Below, piece after piece: positions 17,151 to 25,209 of a stretch of DNA of 30,133 nucleotides. The notes below the pieces were generated by a model, which ran no database searches, had not been told where the DNA came from, and saw only the letters and a program-made list of their open reading frames with translations. The first letter of the stretch is position 1, and each line of letters opens with the position of its first letter. The position numbers were made by a program, and so were the translations under genes. This stretch comes from JAIXUI01 sp943373175 (lineage in GTDB: Bacteria > Bacteroidota > Bacteroidia > UBA7662 > JAIXUI01): contig CALSBM010000037.1 in assembly GCA_943373175.1 (NCBI GenBank), positions 1 through 30,133 of the forward strand, in the 5' to 3' direction.

Positions 17151-19043
17151 CTACCTGAGTAATGCTACATGACCTTTCTGCTGGAAGGTTTCTCCTTTTG
17201 CGGTTATTGCTTCTATTGTATAAACGTACACCCCTTCTGACTGATCTGTGGCTTTCCATTCAAAGTTGGGTGAGGAAGAAGCAAACACTTGCTGGCCCCA
17301 TCGGTTGAAGACCCGGATTTGGAAGGATTCGAAATTGCAGCCTTCGGATAGAGTTCGGAAGGCATCGTTCAGTCCATCTTCATTAGGGGTGAAGACATTA
17401 GGCAGAACCAATCTGCAAGAGGTAGTATCTGTTTGGCAAGTGATGATGTCGAGTGTAGTTTCTAAGGTGTCCTTGCCACAATTAAAATCAACAAAGGCCG
17501 TAACCGTGTATCGACCGGCTTGGCTAAATTGGTGGTTAGGGGAGGAGGAAATGCTGGTATTTGCAGCTCCGCTAGCCGGATCTCCAAAATTCCATGTTAC
17601 TCCAAGAACCAAGCTGTCTGAGACAATTGAAAAGGAGGTACTGTTTTCCAGGCAGGTGTCAATAGCACTAACGGCGCCGGTACATGGGCCCGGAATAACC
17701 GTACAATTAACAATAGTTACGCTGTCAATTAGTGTGTCGGTCTTACACTCGTTGTTGAAAATAACGACAATCCGGTATTTACCCGGTTGTGCATACACAT
17801 GGCTAACGTTGGTAGGTTGCGAAGTAGCCTGGCTGTTATTGGTGCCAGAGGCTGGGTTGCCAAAATGCCAACGTATGTTGGAGTAAACACCACTCCCAAC
17901 GAAACTGAACCCGGTGTTGTTTCCGGCGCAACTATCTCTCACTTGAATTTTTGGCGGAGCAACCTGATCGAGAAAGAAAACCCGCATTGGCAGGCCATAG
18001 CTACTGCCGGTACCATTTGCCAAGTTTAAAGCCGTAGATTGAAAGTTGCAATTGGCTGCGGAGGAGTCAGGTTGATTAATCACTCCCAGTCCACCATTGG
18101 CGACGTAAATTTTGCAATCCGGCCCGAGTTGTAATCCAACAGCACCGGTTAAAGCAACCGTTTGCCTAGGCGCAGAGGGGTTTGCAAGGTCGAATTGGTA
18201 AATGGCTTCGATGATATTACTCACATAGAGGTAACGGCCGGAAGGCGAGAATTCAACTCCATAAACGGAACTTCCTATGGGAACCGGAAACGTTTGCCCA
18301 TTACTCACTACACCTGTTTGATTGTTGAAGTCGAGGACATCAACCGAGCCAATAACATAAGCATTGGCTATTTTTTTGAAATTGGGGCTAAACTTCATGC
18401 AACCGGCGCCGTTGATGAGCGAAACACCCGAATTAGAGGTTACAGGCGTAGGGTTAACTCCATTGGCATCAACGCGATAGGCGAGCCAGCCATCGCCAAA
18501 TAATTCATGGGCAAGAAGCCAAAAGGAGATTCCGTCGGAATGCGGGGCGTAGGCTAGTTTTTCTGAAGACGATGAGCTCAGCAGGATGTTTTTTTGCCCC
18601 GCTACCACATCGCCTAAGCCTCCATTTAAGGTCATATCCACGAGGTTGTAATGTAGGGTGTTATTGATGCCTTGCTCGTTGGCAGTAAAAACGTAATACT
18701 GATTAGCGTTTCCGGGACGTGGAACTATTAATGCCGCATTGGTTGACGAAGTGTTCTGAATCGTTCCTCCTCTCAACCCATTTCCATTGGGCATAACTTG
18801 GTTGTTTTGGTTCCAAATACTAATGCCGTTGGTGTAGAATAGTAAATTGCCCGTTAACCGATCGGCAACCGAAGCGGAACCCTCTGACGTGGCCATTGCA
18901 CTGCCTGCTACTGAAACCGGTACACCGGAATTAAATTCGACCGCTGCATTGTTGAAGTACCACCAGTTGTTTTGGCGTTGTGCGATGCAGGTAAGCGTAA
19001 ATGAAAAGCTAACGAGGAAAAACAGTAAAGCTCGCAAAGTCAT
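17151..19043 (-). CDS. Secreted PKD-domain protein with type B T9SS (gliding motility-type) C-terminal domain
   Basis: The protein has 630 residues from the ATG at 19043; an in-frame TTG at 19052 adds only three residues. It starts with a signal peptide ending CIAQ. Then comes a beta-propeller-like region of about 340 residues (NNWWYFNNAAVEFNSG, SPSGRYLYVSN, LGPDCKIYVANGG). Two PKD-like domains with WHFGNPASG and WNFGDPASG follow, each preceded by a DSC/DTC motif. The end is a type B sorting domain starting at LPNVFTPNEDGLNDAF and containing FNRWGQQVF and GVYVYTIEA. Type B domains direct export by the type IX system. The propeller region resembles those in other Bacteroidota surface proteins and its ligand is unknown. 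A large gap upstream holds three iteron-like repeats. Confidence 0.9.
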   Translation of the reverse strand: MTLRALLFFLVSFSFTLTCIAQRQNNWWYFNNAAVEFNSGVPVSVAGSAMATSEGSASVADRLTGNLLFYTNGISIWNQNNQVMPNGNGLRGGTIQNTSSTNAALIVPRPGNANQYYVFTANEQGINNTLHYNLVDMTLNGGLGDVVAGQKNILLSSSSSEKLAYAPHSDGISFWLLAHELFGDGWLAYRVDANGVNPTPVTSNSGVSLINGAGCMKFSPNFKKIANAYVIGSVDVLDFNNQTGVVSNGQTFPVPIGSSVYGVEFSPSGRYLYVSNIIEAIYQFDLANPSAPRQTVALTGAVGLQLGPDCKIYVANGGLGVINQPDSSAANCNFQSTALNLANGTGSSYGLPMRVFFLDQVAPPKIQVRDSCAGNNTGFSFVGSGVYSNIRWHFGNPASGTNNSQATSQPTNVSHVYAQPGKYRIVVIFNNECKTDTLIDSVTIVNCTVIPGPCTGAVSAIDTCLENSTSFSIVSDSLVLGVTWNFGDPASGAANTSISSSPNHQFSQAGRYTVTAFVDFNCGKDTLETTLDIITCQTDTTSCRLVLPNVFTPNEDGLNDAFRTLSEGCNFESFQIRVFNRWGQQVFASSSPNFEWKATDQSEGVYVYTIEAITAKGETFQQKGHVALLR

Positions 19044-19350
19044 AATCAACAAATGCTTCTGTGAAGTAATTGTTTTGCTTACCAGGCATTTAACCTTAAG
19101 ATTATCTCATTCAATCACCTTGGAAAAATAATGTTGAATATAGGTTTCCACACGCGTAGCTAAAAAGTAGGGCAGGCTAAGAAGCCTGAATTGCCTTCAT
19201 GTGTTATAGCGTAATTCACATCAGTAATTGAGGATATATATTTTACCTAAAACGATAAATAATTAAATGAATGAAATTGGGAGTAAATTGATGATTGACC
19301 AATTAAATGTTTAATTGGTTTGGGATGATAAACCTACATTTTTTCCAAAC

Positions 19351-19437
19351 TTTGCACAAAGTTAGGGCAATTTTTGGGCGAAAGTTGCATAAAGTTAGGG
19401 CAATTAGTGTTTGTTTTTGCATAGAGTTAGGGCAATT
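19351..19437. repeat. Three iteron-like 22-nt direct repeats
   Basis: Three copies of TTGCAnAnAGTTAGGGCAAT start at 19351, 19384 and 19416, so the spacing is 33 and 32 bases, about three helical turns. The first copy sits in a longer palindrome, AACTTTG-CA-CAAAGTT (19348-19363), and on the minus strand gives TAACTTTG, a fit to the -7 box TAnnTTTG. They lie about 310 bases upstream of the T9SS gene at 19043. The phased spacing suggests binding sites for one protein (inference). Confidence 0.6.
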
Positions 19438-19532
19438 TGATGCTTCGTGAATACTAATCTTTGCGTTTAATTCACTTAAAGGTGGATACTTGAGAATTCT
19501 ACCCCCATTAATAAGAGTTGGTATGAAACCTC

Positions 19533-19568
19533 AAAAAAAATCCCTGCTTCTTGAGAAAAGCAGGGATT
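19533..19568 (-). terminator. Rho-independent terminator of the DUF2911 gene
   Basis: AATCCCTGCTT (19539-19549) pairs perfectly with AAGCAGGGATT (19558-19568) over 11 pairs. An A-run at 19533-19540 reads as a T-run on the minus strand. It lies 24 bases past the DUF2911 stop codon. Confidence 0.9.
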
Positions 19569-19591
19569 GATGCTATAAAACTTTTACCCGG

Positions 19592-20134
19592 TTACTTCAA
19601 AATTTCAATCGGCACAATTACCGCTGTTTTGTCCCACACCAGGGTCATATTCGCCATCTTGCCATTATTCTCGAATTTAATCGTAAACGCTTCCCAAGGC
19701 GTATCTACCGCATTCGACGGAACTTCTACTTTCAATACATCACATTCCGGCTTATACTCGTAATCTCCCCATAAGCCTACAATAGAGTTGAAAATAACGG
19801 TCCATTTATCTTTATCAGGAATACTGAAAATGGTATAAGTTCCGGGCTGAAGCACCTTACCGGCCACTTTAATCTTTTGTGTCACCGTAATTTCGGTAGC
19901 CTCATTCGCGCCGGTACGCCATACCTTATTGAAAGGAACTAAGCCGCCAAAAATTTCGCGGTCATTCTTAAACGGCTGGCTGTACACCACCTTGATGTAC
20001 GTTTTCTGTGCCTTAAACGCCGCTATCGCCAGCGGACTTTTCCGCGGTTTGGGGGGAGCTTGAGCCGAAAGCTCTTGTTGAAAGCTTAAAACCAGACCGG
20101 CAAGAATAAAAAGAAAGGAAAGTGCTTTTTTCAT
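19592..20134 (-). CDS. DUF2911 family secreted protein
   Basis: This 180-residue protein has a signal peptide ending LSAQA (residue 25). The mature domain shows the DUF2911 hallmarks: a YSQPFKNDREIFGGLVPFNKVWRTGANEATEIT-like core (key residues GGLVP, KVWRTGANEAT), then PGTYTIFSIP, WTVIFN and a tryptophan-containing WGDYEYKPE, ending in a beta strand VPIEIL. The family is common in Bacteroidota and has no established activity. The protein is probably periplasmic or outer-membrane associated, and nothing catalytic is visible. A -7-like box TTAATTTG lies 17 bases before the ATG. The gene is divergent from the TIGR02757 gene and ends at its own terminator. Confidence 0.93.
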   Translation of the reverse strand: MKKALSFLFILAGLVLSFQQELSAQAPPKPRKSPLAIAAFKAQKTYIKVVYSQPFKNDREIFGGLVPFNKVWRTGANEATEITVTQKIKVAGKVLQPGTYTIFSIPDKDKWTVIFNSIVGLWGDYEYKPECDVLKVEVPSNAVDTPWEAFTIKFENNGKMANMTLVWDKTAVIVPIEILK

Positions 20135-20151
20135 TGGGCTTAATTGTGCTG

Positions 20152-20159
20152 CAAATTAA
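20152..20159 (-). promoter_or_regulatory. Candidate -7 box for the DUF2911 gene
   Basis: On the minus strand TTAATTTG matches TAnnTTTG at all but the second position and ends 17 bases before the ATG at 20134. The same 17-base spacing is seen for the gene starting at 27356. It lies next to the oppositely oriented box at 20162-20169. Confidence 0.4.
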
Positions 20160-20161
20160 CG

Positions 20162-20169
20162 CAACTTTG
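20162..20169 (+). promoter_or_regulatory. Candidate -7 box for the TIGR02757 gene
   Basis: CAACTTTG, one mismatch from TAnnTTTG, is followed by four bases and then GTG at 20174. The spacing equals that before yggS and the PhoD-like gene, which favours GTG as the true start over the upstream TTG at 20144. Confidence 0.4.
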
Positions 20170-20173
20170 GTGT

Positions 20174-20968
20174 GTGAAGTACTCCGAAAATTCGGTAGAA
20201 TTCTGGTTAGCGCAAGCCGACTTGGTGGAATGTCAGCAGTTCCGTGATGACGACCCAATAACCATTCCGCATCGGTACCGTAAGGCTGACGACCAAGCTA
20301 TTGCAGGATTTTTTGCTGCACTATTGGCTTGGGGGCAAAGGCCGGTCATTATCCGGAATGCTTTGCACCTGATGGAAGCCATGGACAATGCACCGGATGC
20401 TTTCGTTCGAGGACATACGGAATCCGATTTGAAGCCATTATTGGGTTTTGTACATCGCACTTTTAATGATACCGACTTACTATTTTTCCTGAACCGGCTA
20501 AAACATCTACTCTCAGAATTCGGAAGTTTGGAAGCCGCCTTTTTTTCCGGTCTGAATCCTTTAGAGATGGATGTGGTACGACAAGCGTTGGTCTTGTTTC
20601 ACGAACGTGTGTTTGCTCCTGACTGGTCTCCTTCACGCACTCGTAAGCATGTTGCAACTCCTGCACGAGGTTCTGCTTGCAAACGGTTGAACATGTTCTT
20701 GCGGTGGATGGTGCGCTCGCCGGAGCGCGGGGTTGATTTCGGGATTTGGAATTCGGTAGCGGCTTCAAAGCTGTTCCTTCCACTCGACTTACACGTAGGC
20801 CGTACTGCCAGAAAGTACGGCTTGCTGGAGCGAACACAAGACGATTGGAAATCGGTCGAGTTGATTACCCATTGGGCACGCTGCATTTGCCCGGAAGACC
20901 CCGTAAGGTTAGATTTTGCGCTTTATGGAATGTCGTTATTGAAATTGCAGGACATGAAAGGAATTTAA
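20174..20968 (+). CDS. TIGR02757 family conserved hypothetical protein
   Basis: The protein has 264 residues from GTG at 20174. Starting at the TTG at 20144 would give 274 residues but would leave only nine bases to the divergent DUF2911 start and place a -7-like box inside the gene. The sequence shows the family's diagnostic stretches: DDPITIPHRY, AGFFAALLAWGQR, LMEAMDNAPDAFV, KRLNMFLRWMVR, GVDFGIW and FLPLDLHVGRTARKYGLL. It ends with a PEDPVRLDFALYGMSLL segment. The fold is predicted helical, and the C-terminal LDLHVGRTARKLG-like region recalls helix-hairpin-helix DNA glycosylases (inference). No activity is established. It is convergent with the higBA pair downstream. Confidence 0.85.
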   Translation: MKYSENSVEFWLAQADLVECQQFRDDDPITIPHRYRKADDQAIAGFFAALLAWGQRPVIIRNALHLMEAMDNAPDAFVRGHTESDLKPLLGFVHRTFNDTDLLFFLNRLKHLLSEFGSLEAAFFSGLNPLEMDVVRQALVLFHERVFAPDWSPSRTRKHVATPARGSACKRLNMFLRWMVRSPERGVDFGIWNSVAASKLFLPLDLHVGRTARKYGLLERTQDDWKSVELITHWARCICPEDPVRLDFALYGMSLLKLQDMKGI

Positions 20969-21058
20969 GGGAGGATTGATCTGGAATTTACCCATTGATA
21001 AAAACGCTAATGATTAATTGGAGCCTTCTAATTGTTTTTTATGGCTTTACAAGTAGCA

Positions 21059-22000
21059 TCAAGTGTGAATAAAGTCATTCTGGGAGCCTTTCATTATTCT
21101 CTTGGCAAATTCTTCTGCTTCTTTTTCTGCTAACTGACCAGAATATGCTACTCCTTCCAGAAATACATCTTTCTTTCCATGCAGCACCACATGTCCGACG
21201 AGGTGGTAGAAGGTTTTGGTTAAGTTAATTACATCGGTTATTTGTGCTGAAAGCTGAAATACCGGAGTTTTTTTATGCCAACGAACGGCTCCTGTAATCG
21301 TCAGCTTCGATAGGGGAGGAGTAAATAAAACTACTGCCGATTGTTGGGCGCAAAAGTTGGTGATGGCTTCTCTCAATGCCTCAAGGTTAGAAATTTCACC
21401 GAGTGAAAGCTGTTTAAGATCAGCCTTGAACTTTCCTAGGTTAAAGGTGGAAGTGAATATAGTTTGTGCTTGCACTTCTGCCAGCCGCAACCAAGCAGAA
21501 AGTGCGTGAGGATGCTCAGTTTCCTTTAACGATAGGCCAAAAGTCACCTTCAGTTTTTGGCGGAGGTAGTAGTTTTCCCAAGCGCGATGGTCTGCAATGC
21601 CGAAGAATCTCAGCAATTCATTGGTTTTATCTTTTTGTGACACCGCCATGGGAAGCCAACCGAACGCAGCCATCTCCTCATAAGGGAAGCATTTCATCCA
21701 TGGAATAGCGGCTTTAATCACCGCTTGGTGTTTTTCACGGGCTTTAAACTCGTCATAACTCCGTTGGTGATTCATCCAGAAATGCGCTGGAATTTCAGTA
21801 GCCAACTCAAACTGAATGGCCATATCGGCGGTGATGCTGCTTTTTCCTCCCAGAACTGCGTGAATGGTTTTCTCCGGCTTTCCTGTGCGAAGCGCAAACT
21901 CTTTGGGCCCCAGGCCCATCTCTTCCAACTTCTCCGCCAGGGTTTCGCCGGGGTGTGGTCTGGTTTGAGGGTTGTAGCCTTCTTGTAGGGTGATGGTCAT
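21059..22000 (-). CDS. higA: HigA-type antitoxin fused to a degenerate ImmA/IrrE-like metalloprotease domain
   Basis: This 313-residue protein has an N-terminal XRE helix-turn-helix of the HigA type (about 15-70: HPGETLAEKLEEMGL, FALRTGKPEKTIHAVLGGKSSIT, MAIQFELATEIPAHFW). A long middle region is followed by a C-terminal part like ImmA/IrrE zinc peptidases (FYHLVGHVVLHGKKDVFLEG). In active members this helix reads HExxH; here it is HLVGH, so the catalytic glutamate is a leucine, and the codons CAC CTC GTC GGA CAT are clear. The domain is therefore probably a non-catalytic binding or sensor module. HigA proteins neutralise the partner toxin and repress their own promoter. The gene starts six bases after the toxin stop, so they should be cotranscribed. 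Confidence 0.82.
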   Translation of the reverse strand: MTITLQEGYNPQTRPHPGETLAEKLEEMGLGPKEFALRTGKPEKTIHAVLGGKSSITADMAIQFELATEIPAHFWMNHQRSYDEFKAREKHQAVIKAAIPWMKCFPYEEMAAFGWLPMAVSQKDKTNELLRFFGIADHRAWENYYLRQKLKVTFGLSLKETEHPHALSAWLRLAEVQAQTIFTSTFNLGKFKADLKQLSLGEISNLEALREAITNFCAQQSAVVLFTPPLSKLTITGAVRWHKKTPVFQLSAQITDVINLTKTFYHLVGHVVLHGKKDVFLEGVAYSGQLAEKEAEEFAKRIMKGSQNDFIHT

Positions 22001-22006
22001 GGTTCT

Positions 22007-22339
22007 TTAGTGATAATTGGTAATCTCGATTATTTCAACTTGTGTGATTCTGATTAACAGCTTTTGACCTAGTGAATTGGCAGGAATTGGAAGTGTAATC
22101 GGCGTGAAAAGAAGCCTATAAGGTTGGTCTAAATCACAAGCCCACTGACCTTTTCTGTCTCCTTTCAATTCGTGATAATGTCCCGGTAACTTTCTCAAAT
22201 CTTCCAGATTAGCGGCATCTGTCATCTGAGAAAGTCGCCTTCGAAGCAATAAGGCTCTTCTCTTGCCCATTTCGGCTATCAATTTCCGGTCATCATTCGC
22301 CAGCTTCTCCAATTTCTTGTCTGCAAATAGAATCTTCAT
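22007..22339 (-). CDS. higB: HigB/RelE-type toxin
   Basis: This 110-residue protein has the RelE/HigB plan: a helical hairpin (KKLEKLANDDRKLIAEMGKRRALLLRRRLSQM), then LEDLRKLPGHYHELKGDRKGQWACDL, a YRLLFTP strand and the terminal strand VEIIEITNYH. The family cleaves mRNA on the ribosome. The toxin precedes the antitoxin, the usual higBA order, with a six-base gap. It is somewhat longer than the shortest HigB toxins because of a PITLPIPANSLGQKL insert before the last strands. A -7 box TACTTTTG lies two bases before the ATG. Confidence 0.82.
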   Translation of the reverse strand: MKILFADKKLEKLANDDRKLIAEMGKRRALLLRRRLSQMTDAANLEDLRKLPGHYHELKGDRKGQWACDLDQPYRLLFTPITLPIPANSLGQKLLIRITQVEIIEITNYH

Positions 22340-22341
22340 AA

Positions 22342-22349
22342 CAAAAGTA
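22342..22349 (-). promoter_or_regulatory. Bacteroidota -7 box for higBA
   Basis: On the minus strand TACTTTTG fits TAnnTTTG exactly and ends two bases before the higB ATG, implying a leaderless or nearly leaderless mRNA. No clear -33 TTTG or operator palindrome was found. Confidence 0.5.
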
Positions 22350-22539
22350 GTGATATAAATGAATAACAGAAGGTGTTAGTTGAAAAGTTATTTTTATTCG
22401 TCTTTCAACTTTGATAACTTCCTTTCTGGTAGAAGTTAAGCTAAAATCAAACGAGTTATTTCAGCCTGAAATCGCTTGTAAACCTTCAATCCCGCATAAC
22501 ACTAAGTGATTTTGCCTGAAAAAATTTGTACTGTAGCTC

Positions 22540-22572
22540 AAAAAAAAAGCCCGACTCTTTCGAGTCGGGCTT
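22540..22572 (-). terminator. Rho-independent terminator of fbp
   Basis: AAGCCCGACTC (22547-22557), loop TTTC, GAGTCGGGCTT (22562-22572): 11 perfect pairs. The A-run at 22540-22548 becomes a T-run on the minus strand. It lies 18 bases after the fbp stop and closes the minus-strand gene run. Confidence 0.93.
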
Positions 22573-22590
22573 GAGTGAATGGACTGGGTG

Positions 22591-23610
22591 TTAATTCCCC
22601 GGATACTGCCTCAGGAATTCTTCCACTTTTTCTACCATTTTCACCGAGCCGATGATGATGGGGGTGCGTTGGTGAAGGTCGTTGGGGGTAATCTCCAGGA
22701 TGCGACCACTGCCGGTACTGGCTTTGCCGCCTGCTTGTTCTACGATGAAGGATAAGGGGTTGCACTCATAACATAAACGCAGTTTCCCGTTCGGGCTTTT
22801 TTGGGTTTGTGGGTAAATGAATACGCCTCCTTTAATCAGGTTGCGGTGGAAGTCGGCGACCATGGAGCCGATATAGCGAGAGCTGTATGGACGTGAGCTG
22901 GCTTTGTCGTCTTCCTGGCAGTATTTAATGTATTTCTTAATGCCTTCCGGGAATTTGATGTAGTTGCCTTCGTTGATGGAGTAGATAATTCCGGTTTCCG
23001 GAACACGCATATCGGCATGGGAGAGGCAGAACTCCCCAATGGATGGGTCGAGGGTGAAGCCGTTGACGCCTCTTCCGGTGGTATAAACCAACATGGTGGA
23101 CGATCCATACACCACATAACCCGCTGCTACTTGTTCGGTACCTGCTTGCAGACAGTCTTCTAAGGTGCCGGGGCCGCCAAGGGATTTTCTGCGATAGATA
23201 GAGAAGATGGTTCCAATGGAAACATTCACATCGATGTTGCTGGAGCCGTCGAGTGGATCCATCATGACCACATACTTGGCGTTTTTCGAGATTTCGGTTT
23301 CGATAGGAATGATTTCTTCGTTCTCTTCGGAGGCGATTACACAACATTCGCCACCGGAAGTAAGTGCTGCAATGAATTGTTCGTTGGCGAAAATGTCGAG
23401 CTTTTTCACGTCTTCACCCTGGACATTTTCACGTCCGGTAGATCCGAGGATATCAACGAGACCCGCTTTGTTAACTTCACGGTTAACGATTTTCGCTGCG
23501 ATGCCGATATCGCGTAATAGGCGACTTAGCTCGCCTTTCGCGTAAGGGAAGTCGCGTTGGCGCTCTATGATAAACTGCCCGAGGGTGGTGACTTTTCTTG
23601 GTCTGTTCAT
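22591..23610 (-). CDS. fbp: Class I fructose-1,6-bisphosphatase
   Basis: This 339-residue protein has all class I FBPase motifs: a metal-ligand glutamate pair in ASEENEE (95-96), MDPLDGSSNIDVN (117-129) with the catalytic and metal-binding aspartates, the substrate-binding segment SSRYIGSMVADFHRN (243-257) and YECNPLSFIVEQAGGKAS (281-298). It removes the 1-phosphate from fructose 1,6-bisphosphate, the committed step of gluconeogenesis, in the cytosol. The length and start are normal. It lies 62 bases downstream of pyrB and may be cotranscribed with pyrRB, although no direct pathway link exists. It is the last gene of the minus-strand run. Confidence 0.97.
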   Translation of the reverse strand: MNRPRKVTTLGQFIIERQRDFPYAKGELSRLLRDIGIAAKIVNREVNKAGLVDILGSTGRENVQGEDVKKLDIFANEQFIAALTSGGECCVIASEENEEIIPIETEISKNAKYVVMMDPLDGSSNIDVNVSIGTIFSIYRRKSLGGPGTLEDCLQAGTEQVAAGYVVYGSSTMLVYTTGRGVNGFTLDPSIGEFCLSHADMRVPETGIIYSINEGNYIKFPEGIKKYIKYCQEDDKASSRPYSSRYIGSMVADFHRNLIKGGVFIYPQTQKSPNGKLRLCYECNPLSFIVEQAGGKASTGSGRILEITPNDLHQRTPIIIGSVKMVEKVEEFLRQYPGN

Positions 23611-23672
23611 GATTTCTGATTGCGTTTGCCTGATTGATTGCTGATGGGAAGTTACAAAAGCCTGATAGAAAA

Positions 23673-24623
23673 TCAGGCAGTGTCGGGAATACGGATTTGG
23701 CCGGCGAGAAGGTAGAGGGCGGCCATACGCACTGCTACACCGTTTTCTACTTGGTCGAGGATGATATTTCCGGGTCCGTCGGCGACTTCGGAAGTGATTT
23801 CAACACCGCGGTTGATTGGCCCGGGGTGCATGATGGTGATGGGCTTGCCTACTTTGTCGAGGAGGGCGCGGTTGATTCCGAAAACCCTGGCGTATTCCCG
23901 TTGGGAGGGGAAGAAGCGGGTGTTCTGGCGTTCCAGTTGAATGCGTAGCACCATGGCTACGTCGCACCAGCGGAGGGCTTCTTCGGTATTATGGCTGATG
24001 AGAATGTCGGGCTGTTGAAGAAGCGGACGTTGTATCAGGGTTTTAGGGCCGCAGAGCAGCACTTCAGCCCCCATTTTTCGCAAGCAAAATAAGTTCGACA
24101 TGGCCACGCGTGAGTGGAGGATGTCGCCGATGATGGCTACTTTAAGGCCTTGGAGGCTGCCATGTGTTTCGCGCATGGAGTAGGCATCGAGGAGTGCTTG
24201 TGTAGGATGTTCGTGTGCTCCATCGCCGGCATTGACAATGACCGCAGAGCAGTGACGGCTCAAGAATACCGGTGCTCCAGGGCTGGGATGCCGCATTACA
24301 ACCATGTCCACCTTCATCGCAAGGATGTTGTTGACCGTGTCAATTAGCGTTTCGCCCTTACTGACAGACGATCCGGAAGCAGAAAAGTTGACAACGTCAG
24401 CCGAGAGTCGTTTTTCTGCCAGCTCAAACGATAGTTTAGTGCGGGTGGAGCTCTCGAAAAAGAGGTTGGCAACGGTGATATCCCGGAGAGAGGGGACTTT
24501 TTTTATTGGCCGGTTGATGACCTCCTTAAACTGGTCGGCGGTGCGAAAAATCAACTCAATGTCGGCAATACTAAGATCACGAATGCTTATAAGGTGGCGG
24601 ACACTGAGGGATTCGTTTTGCAT
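23673..24623 (-). CDS. pyrB: Aspartate carbamoyltransferase catalytic subunit
   Basis: This 316-residue protein condenses carbamoyl phosphate with aspartate, the second step of pyrimidine synthesis. Visible motifs are FFESSTRTKLSFE (55-67) with the STRT carbamoyl-phosphate loop, the active-site lysine in VSKGET (89), HPTQALLD (139-146), MHPGPINRG (265-273) and VENGVAVRMA (292-301). No regulatory subunit gene (pyrI) is in the window, so it may act as the plain trimer type. It starts eight bases after the pyrR stop codon, so pyrR and pyrB form a tight unit. The ATG at 24623 gives a normal N-terminus. Confidence 0.97.
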   Translation of the reverse strand: MQNESLSVRHLISIRDLSIADIELIFRTADQFKEVINRPIKKVPSLRDITVANLFFESSTRTKLSFELAEKRLSADVVNFSASGSSVSKGETLIDTVNNILAMKVDMVVMRHPSPGAPVFLSRHCSAVIVNAGDGAHEHPTQALLDAYSMRETHGSLQGLKVAIIGDILHSRVAMSNLFCLRKMGAEVLLCGPKTLIQRPLLQQPDILISHNTEEALRWCDVAMVLRIQLERQNTRFFPSQREYARVFGINRALLDKVGKPITIMHPGPINRGVEITSEVADGPGNIILDQVENGVAVRMAALYLLAGQIRIPDTA

Positions 24624-24631
24624 AGTTTAAC

Positions 24632-25168
24632 TTAACGGGATAGCAGCCAAACGGAGTCCTGGCCTTCGGATTCGGCCCAGGAAACCACTACTTTCTGAGT
24701 GTTTAAAGTATGAACAGATTGGCCGAGGTAATCGGGTTCTATAGGGAAATGCCTGCTGAACTTGCGTTCGATGAGGCAGAGTAACTGCACTTGTTCGGGT
24801 CTGCCGAAATCGAGGAGGGCATCGAAGCCGGCACGCAAGGTTCGTCCAGTGAAAAGAACATCGTCGATGAGAATCACTTTCTTCTTTTCAATGTCGAAGG
24901 GAATATCGGTGACAGAAGCTACCAACGGTTCATCGCGTCGGCGAAAGTCGTCGCGGTAGAAGGTTACATCGAGTAATCCAAGGGGAATGGCTTTACCAGT
25001 GAAGTGACAAAGCCGTTGTTGTAAGCGTTTAGCAAAGAGGCTTCCGCGGGGTTGAAGCCCGATAAGGCGTGTCTGGCTAAAGTCGCCATGGTCTTCCATC
25101 AGTTGGTGGCAGAGCCTGTCCAACATAATTTGGAGCGTTCGGGCATCGAGTAACAACCGCTTATCCAT
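24632..25168 (-). CDS. pyrR: PyrR bifunctional regulator/uracil phosphoribosyltransferase
   Basis: The protein has 178 residues from the ATG at 25168. The PRPP-binding motif VILIDDVLFTGRTLRA lies at about 98-113, with GLQPRGSLFAKRL and DVTFYRDDFRRR upstream, as in PyrR. The family binds pyr mRNA in the presence of UMP to attenuate transcription and has weak uracil phosphoribosyltransferase activity. An upstream ATG at 25195 would add nine residues, but a perfect -7 box TACCTTTG sits at 25176-25183 inside that extension, and the DKRLLLDARTLQIML start fits the family, so 25168 is preferred. I see no clear PyrR-binding antiterminator loop before pyrB; control may be at another site. Confidence 0.94.
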   Translation of the reverse strand: MDKRLLLDARTLQIMLDRLCHQLMEDHGDFSQTRLIGLQPRGSLFAKRLQQRLCHFTGKAIPLGLLDVTFYRDDFRRRDEPLVASVTDIPFDIEKKKVILIDDVLFTGRTLRAGFDALLDFGRPEQVQLLCLIERKFSRHFPIEPDYLGQSVHTLNTQKVVVSWAESEGQDSVWLLSR

Positions 25169-25175
25169 GGTGCGG

Positions 25176-25183
25176 CAAAGGTA
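25176..25183 (-). promoter_or_regulatory. Bacteroidota -7 box for pyrR-pyrB
   Basis: TACCTTTG on the minus strand matches TAnnTTTG exactly and ends seven bases before the preferred pyrR ATG at 25168. It indicates an internal promoter after the EVE gene and decides the pyrR start. Confidence 0.55.
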
Positions 25184-25209
25184 AGCAGAAAGCATTTGCC
25201 CTCCGACAT

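Larger units (their letters stand above)
19053..19591. other. Intergenic region between the type B T9SS gene and the DUF2911 gene
   Basis: This 539-base gap between two minus-strand genes is AT-rich. It holds the DUF2911 terminator (19533-19568) and the three iteron-like repeats. I see no RNA gene and no convincing open frame. The promoter of the T9SS gene should lie here, but I cannot place it with confidence. Confidence 0.6.

Noticed and set aside
19351..19437. CRISPR array or DnaA-box cluster
   Set aside because: There are only three copies with 10-11 base intervals, too short for spacers, and the motif does not match the DnaA box TTATNCACA.
20969..21058. Terminator between the convergent TIGR02757 and higA genes
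   Set aside because: I found no stable stem followed by a T-run in this 90-base gap.
25169..25195. Upstream pyrR start adding nine residues
   Set aside because: A perfect -7 box lies inside this stretch and the family's N-terminus fits the ATG at 25168.
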